A stretch of DNA of 64,000 nt from Streptomyces noursei ATCC 11455 (GTDB taxonomy: Bacteria > Actinomycetota > Actinomycetes > Streptomycetales > Streptomycetaceae): positions 9,751,885-9,815,884 of the forward strand of contig NZ_CP011533.1 in the NCBI RefSeq assembly GCF_001704275.1, in the 5' to 3' direction. Below, in pieces: positions 61,144-64,000 of this stretch. The position numbers were made by a program, and so were the translations under genes. The notes below the pieces were generated by a model. The model did not search any database. It was given only the letters and a program-made list of their open reading frames with translations, and had not been told where the DNA came from. Positions within the stretch are counted from its first letter, which is position 1; each line of letters opens with the position of its first letter.

Positions 61144-61819
61144 CTTGGATGCGGAACATAGGGGTGAGTACTACATAAGAAGGCCCCGAACGGAATCCCA
61201 ACTGGGCCACCTGGCCGCGCGTAAGCCTATTCAAGGCAAGGATGGCCACCCTAACCGGAGCATCCTCGGCGAGAACATCACCGCAGATCGTCCAGGAACA
61301 CCACTTGGGGGGCGCGTTCTTGAGTCCGGGATGCTGAGACAGAATCTCGCCTATCCCAGTGAGATAGGCGATTCGCTCAGCGAAATACGGGGGTGCGCCC
61401 ATGCCCTCGGTAGCCTGAATCTGATTCGCAATGAAGTCCATCACCGATTCGGCGGCTGGCATTTCAGCCAGGTATGACGCTGAGTACTCAACGACCGAGG
61501 CACACCCGTGCTCGACCCACCTTGCAACAGTATCGACCCTGCGTGCTAGTGCGACAGTCTCTCGCGGACTCTCGCCGCTCTGCTTGGGCCTGTCACTTCC
61601 GGGAGCGTACACGGAATACACGTACAGGCACTTCCTACGAAACCCCTGCACCATGAACACGGTGAGCTTTCCAGGGGAGGAAACGCACTGGAAGTTAAGG
61701 CGTCGGTGCTCTCGGCGTATGAACCATTCAGACACGGGTCGCGGGAGCCGCTGTACCACCGGAGGAATACCGGGAACGTACGTCGCGACGTGAGTAAATA
61801 ACTGCGGAAGTCCATTCAT
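61136..61819 (-). CDS. Unknown protein (227 aa), lower GC
   Basis: ATG at 61819 follows GGAGTGGCC. The protein is soluble, with LPQLFTHVATYVPGIPPVVQ, LTVFMVQGFRRKCLYVYSVY, VMDFIANQIQATEGMG and CSWTICGDVLAEDAPVRVAI. Base composition is lower in GC than its neighbours, suggesting a different origin. The family is unknown. It is the first gene of the array from the right. Confidence 0.6.
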   Translation of the reverse strand: MNGLPQLFTHVATYVPGIPPVVQRLPRPVSEWFIRREHRRLNFQCVSSPGKLTVFMVQGFRRKCLYVYSVYAPGSDRPKQSGESPRETVALARRVDTVARWVEHGCASVVEYSASYLAEMPAAESVMDFIANQIQATEGMGAPPYFAERIAYLTGIGEILSQHPGLKNAPPKWCSWTICGDVLAEDAPVRVAILALNRLTRGQVAQLGFRSGPSYVVLTPMFRIQAM

Positions 61820-61853
61820 TGGCCACTCCAATTACTTTGATTCGCGGACGATG

Positions 61854-61884
61854 GTCCGGCAGGGGAGTAGCTCCCCTGCCGGAC
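61854..61884. terminator. 14-bp hairpin
   Basis: GTCCGGCAGGGGAG and CTCCCCTGCCGGAC pair perfectly around TAG, upstream of the gene at 61819. There is no U tract on either strand, so it may be an attenuator, an mRNA-end structure or a protein site. Confidence 0.55.
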
Positions 61885-62889
61885 GAAAATTGTGGCGAAT
61901 TCCTACACTCGCTGTTCTTATGGGAAGGGTCGTCATGTAGGTCATTCGAACGCAAGTGAGTGATGCCCAACCTGCGTGTACTGCTTGCGTCCTTGATCTC
62001 TCCAAGATGGGTCATCAATCAAGCCGCGTTCCGTGTCGTCCAGTCCAACTATCAGGATCGCTAGACACCTGTACTCCTGTTGCTGCCAAGCCTCTCCAAA
62101 ACGGGTCTTCGACCAAGCTTGCAGGTTTCTTTCCAGGGCCAACGAAACGAATGCAGACCTTATTCACGGCTTATTTTAAGACGGTTGCTGTTGCGTGTCT
62201 CACTTACTCCGGCGCCCTCTCGGACCCTTCGTCGCTCGCGGCACGTTTCCGCCGTCTCTCGATCACGGTCAAGACTGACCGCGTCCCGACATTACTGCCA
62301 GGCATTCAACGCCCCTACGCGATCTTCGGATACCATCCCCAATGCCATTCTGACCGGTCCGCCAGCGGGCCGTACAGATTCAAAGAATCTCGCGGAAGTC
62401 CACTGGAAGTGCAATCAGACCTGGGAGAGGCTGCAAGTCACACATAGGTGCGCGCTGTTGAGTTGTCAAGGATCGGCACCATGCCGTCATATCCGCAGTG
62501 CGTCAGCTTTTGCCTACGTTCACCGGGTACAAAAGTGGCCCAGCTATCTAGTAGGGACGGGTAGTCGCTCCGTCTCGGTCTCCACTGATCACGGATTCAT
62601 GCTGTGCATTTGTCAGGAATTGCACAGTAGGCATCTAAGGGTCGACTTCCGTACCCCTTATCGCGGTGCGCTACATGTCCTTTCGGACTCCTGGCGACGC
62701 ATGGCTCCCAAATGGGTCTTCAGTTGTTAAAGCTAGCGTCGAATCTAGGGTTCCTCTGGCCTCTGAGGACTCATCCCGCACTACGCGGATTGTTTGCCCT
62801 CGTCGCCCCGGGTTCCCCCGTTCCGACATGGCTAACTATACATAGGTCGGGGGGTGGGGGCAACCTGCGACAGATGGAGGAATCAGAGA
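61885..62889. other. 1-kb region without a convincing gene
   Basis: GC content is lower than elsewhere. Open frames on the + strand (for example 62080-62730) are Ser/Arg-rich and lack ribosome sites. Copy 2 of the 18-base motif lies at 62828. The region may contain a control region or decayed genes. Confidence 0.4.
62828..62845. repeat. 18-base motif, copy 2
   Basis: ATGGCTAACTATACATAG, one base different from the copy at 61126. It lies 45 bases before the iterons. Confidence 0.5.
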
Positions 62890-62949
62890 CTCCCTAAGAC
62901 ATCCCCTAGGGCATCCCCTACAGCACCCCCTAGAACACTCCCTACGGCA
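62890..62949 (+). repeat. Five 12-bp iterons
   Basis: Five direct repeats in perfect 12-base register. CCCTA occurs at 62892, 62904, 62916, 62928 and 62940. The units are ACTCCCTAAGAC, ATCCCCTAGGGC, ATCCCCTACAGC, ACCCCCTAGAAC and ACTCCCTACGGC. The pattern resembles replication iterons or a multimeric operator. Confidence 0.8.
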
Positions 62950-63730
62950 CGTTTTACGACGGAGGGACCAACGAGGGAAACCCCTGGTCAAGGCTGCTGG
63001 TAAGTACTCCGGGGGCTTCTGACAACCCTTCGTGCTGTCCTTCTTGTTGGTTGGTGTGGGGTGGTGTTGTTGGTGGGTGTGGGGTGGGGGTGTGTGGTTC
63101 GCGTGTCGGGTTTCTGTGTGTCGCTGGCGCGCTGTGCGTGGTGGGGGCTGGCCCTGGTCCTGTGGGGTGTGGCCCTGTCGGGCCCCACCGGCCCGTACGG
63201 GGGTCTGTGTGCCCCTGTGTGGGCTCCGTGGGGCCCGCCCCGGGCCGTCAGGCCCCTCGGCCCCGGATCGGCTCCGGTCCGGCTCTGCGTGGTGCTCTGC
63301 GGGCCCGTGGGGGGCTGTTCTGCTTCTCCGTCACTTCCCGCCCCTGTACGCCCTCGTGTGGGGGCGCGGCAGCGTCCCCGTCCCTTTTCCTGCTGGTGTC
63401 CGTCTCCGGGCTTGTGGTGGCTGTGTGTGGGCCCGTCAGGGCCCGCCCAGCGTTCCCCCGCCCCCTTTGGTCCTGGTTTCTCTCCTCCGGGCCCTGAGGG
63501 GCCGTCCGGTCCTGCGTGGTGGGGTTGTGTGGCCGTGTGCGCCACTGTGCGGCGTCGCGTGCGACTGTGCGGCTGCCCCGACCTTTCCTCTCTCTTGTTC
63601 CCGTTGCGTGTGGTGTGCTGCTAGGGGCCGTCAGGGCCCGTTCTGGGGTTGTGTGTTCGGTCGGTCCGGTGGTGGGGGTTCTTGGGGGTGGGGTGTGGTT
63701 CGGAGGATTCACGGTCAAGGTGTCCCCGGT
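62950..63730. other. Strongly G/T-biased noncoding tract
   Basis: The + strand is very rich in G and T (runs such as GGGTGTGGGGTGGGGG near 63080), with recurring GTGTGGGG. Frames on both strands translate to low-complexity sequence. It also holds three GTCA-loop hairpins. No gene is supported. Confidence 0.5.
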
Positions 63731-63740
63731 ATGGTGACGC

Positions 63741-63773
63741 CAGTCACCACACGTGCCACAGTCACCACACGTG
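63741..63773 (+). repeat. 15-base direct repeat
   Basis: CAGTCACCACACGTG occurs at 63741-63755 and again at 63759-63773 with an 18-base period. The first copy is also the right arm of a GGTGAC / GTCACC palindrome with a GCCA loop. Confidence 0.75.
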
Positions 63774-63774
63774 A

Positions 63775-63798
63775 TGCCTGGCATGCCAATGCCAGGCA
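63775..63798. repeat. 10-bp palindrome
   Basis: TGCCTGGCAT and ATGCCAGGCA flank GCCA, immediately after the direct repeat. Confidence 0.7.
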
Positions 63799-64000
63799 TA
63801 CATACTCGTTTGACGCCCCGTCAGGGGCTTACTCATCTCCACCTGCACTGTCGTGATATGACGTCGCGTCAGCGACGGGGCTTGGTGCCTGGCGGCCCCA
63901 ACCCAACTCCGTCCCGCACCAGTCAAACTGACGCGCCGTCAGGCGCGGGGCCCTGACGGGCCGTCAGGGCCGGAGCAAGGGCGCCAGCCCTTCCGCCCCC

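Larger units (their letters stand above)
63242..63971. repeat. Family of GTCA-loop hairpins
   Basis: Short GC stems closing on GTCA occur at 63242-63255, 63429-63444, 63815-63828, 63862-63877 and 63932-63947. A related stem with a GTCAG loop lies at 63625-63639. A larger 10-bp palindrome (GGCCCTGACG / CGTCAGGGCC) is at 63949-63971. Confidence 0.7.

Noticed and set aside
62890..62949. Possible CRISPR array
   Set aside because: The repeats are only 12 bases and contiguous, with no spacers and no cas genes.
62988..63856. Open frames of 185 and 274 codons in the G/T-rich tract
   Set aside because: Both are low-complexity (Pro/Gly/His/Thr or Trp/Gly/Cys) products of biased base composition, without ribosome sites.
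63700..64000. Declaring the right edge a linear replicon telomere
   Set aside because: The hairpin density is suggestive, but the window has a round length and no recognised telomere sequence or terminal-protein gene is present.

Overview
This is a high-GC actinobacterial window, almost certainly from Streptomyces or a close relative. The evidence is the extreme third-position GC, the frequent GTG starts behind GGAGG-type ribosome sites, and the protein families seen. It looks like accessory DNA from a large conjugative plasmid or integrated element. There are no ribosomal or central-metabolism genes. What is present is a partial conjugation channel, a replication-relaxation protein, two single-stranded-DNA-binding protein genes (one dead), at least six insertion sequences, a group II intron and a long run of orphan genes.

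Layout. 1-6 kb (minus strand): the end of a lasso-peptide B2-type protease, a GP88-family protein, and a tightly overlapping four-gene conjugation module (TcpC/ConB, a small membrane protein, TcpE/ConD and a VirB4/ConE ATPase). 6-10 kb: an unknown plasmid gene, a pRiA4b ORF-3-like gene, a tRNA 3'-end-like fragment and a lone cytochrome P450. 10.3-13.9 kb: two diverged ISAzo13-type elements fused end to end. 14-25 kb: small plasmid genes (XF1762 family, replication-relaxation, HTH) mixed with decayed genes, an IS110-family element and an ssb gene broken by an in-frame stop. 25.5-38.7 kb: two giant same-strand genes (1200 and about 1485 codons) separated by an IS21 element, whose istB is itself interrupted by an antisense group II intron.

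38.8-61.8 kb is a minus-strand array of about 30 small genes, nearly all without recognisable family. Many are coupled by TGATG or ATGA overlaps and punctuated by strong hairpins. Four intergenic gaps carry tRNA-like elements: a perfect or near-perfect acceptor stem stacked on a T-arm, with the D-arm missing and the anticodon arm altered or absent. They are 44, 59, 59 and 72 nt long and all lie on the coding strand. Such elements could be RNase P/RNase Z processing signals within long transcripts, and they are the most interesting signal in the window. An intact ssb lies in the same array.

61.9-64 kb has no convincing gene. It holds a lower-GC stretch, five 12-bp iterons in exact register, a strongly G/T-biased tract, and a set of hairpins sharing a GTCA loop. 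This could be an origin, an operator or a region near a replicon end.

How the parts work together. The conjugation module would supply the inner-membrane core of a Gram-positive type IV secretion system, but no relaxase, coupling protein or cell-wall hydrolase is visible here. Replication-relaxation and SSB proteins fit plasmid maintenance. The roles of the giant genes and of the 39-61 kb array cannot be read from sequence alone.
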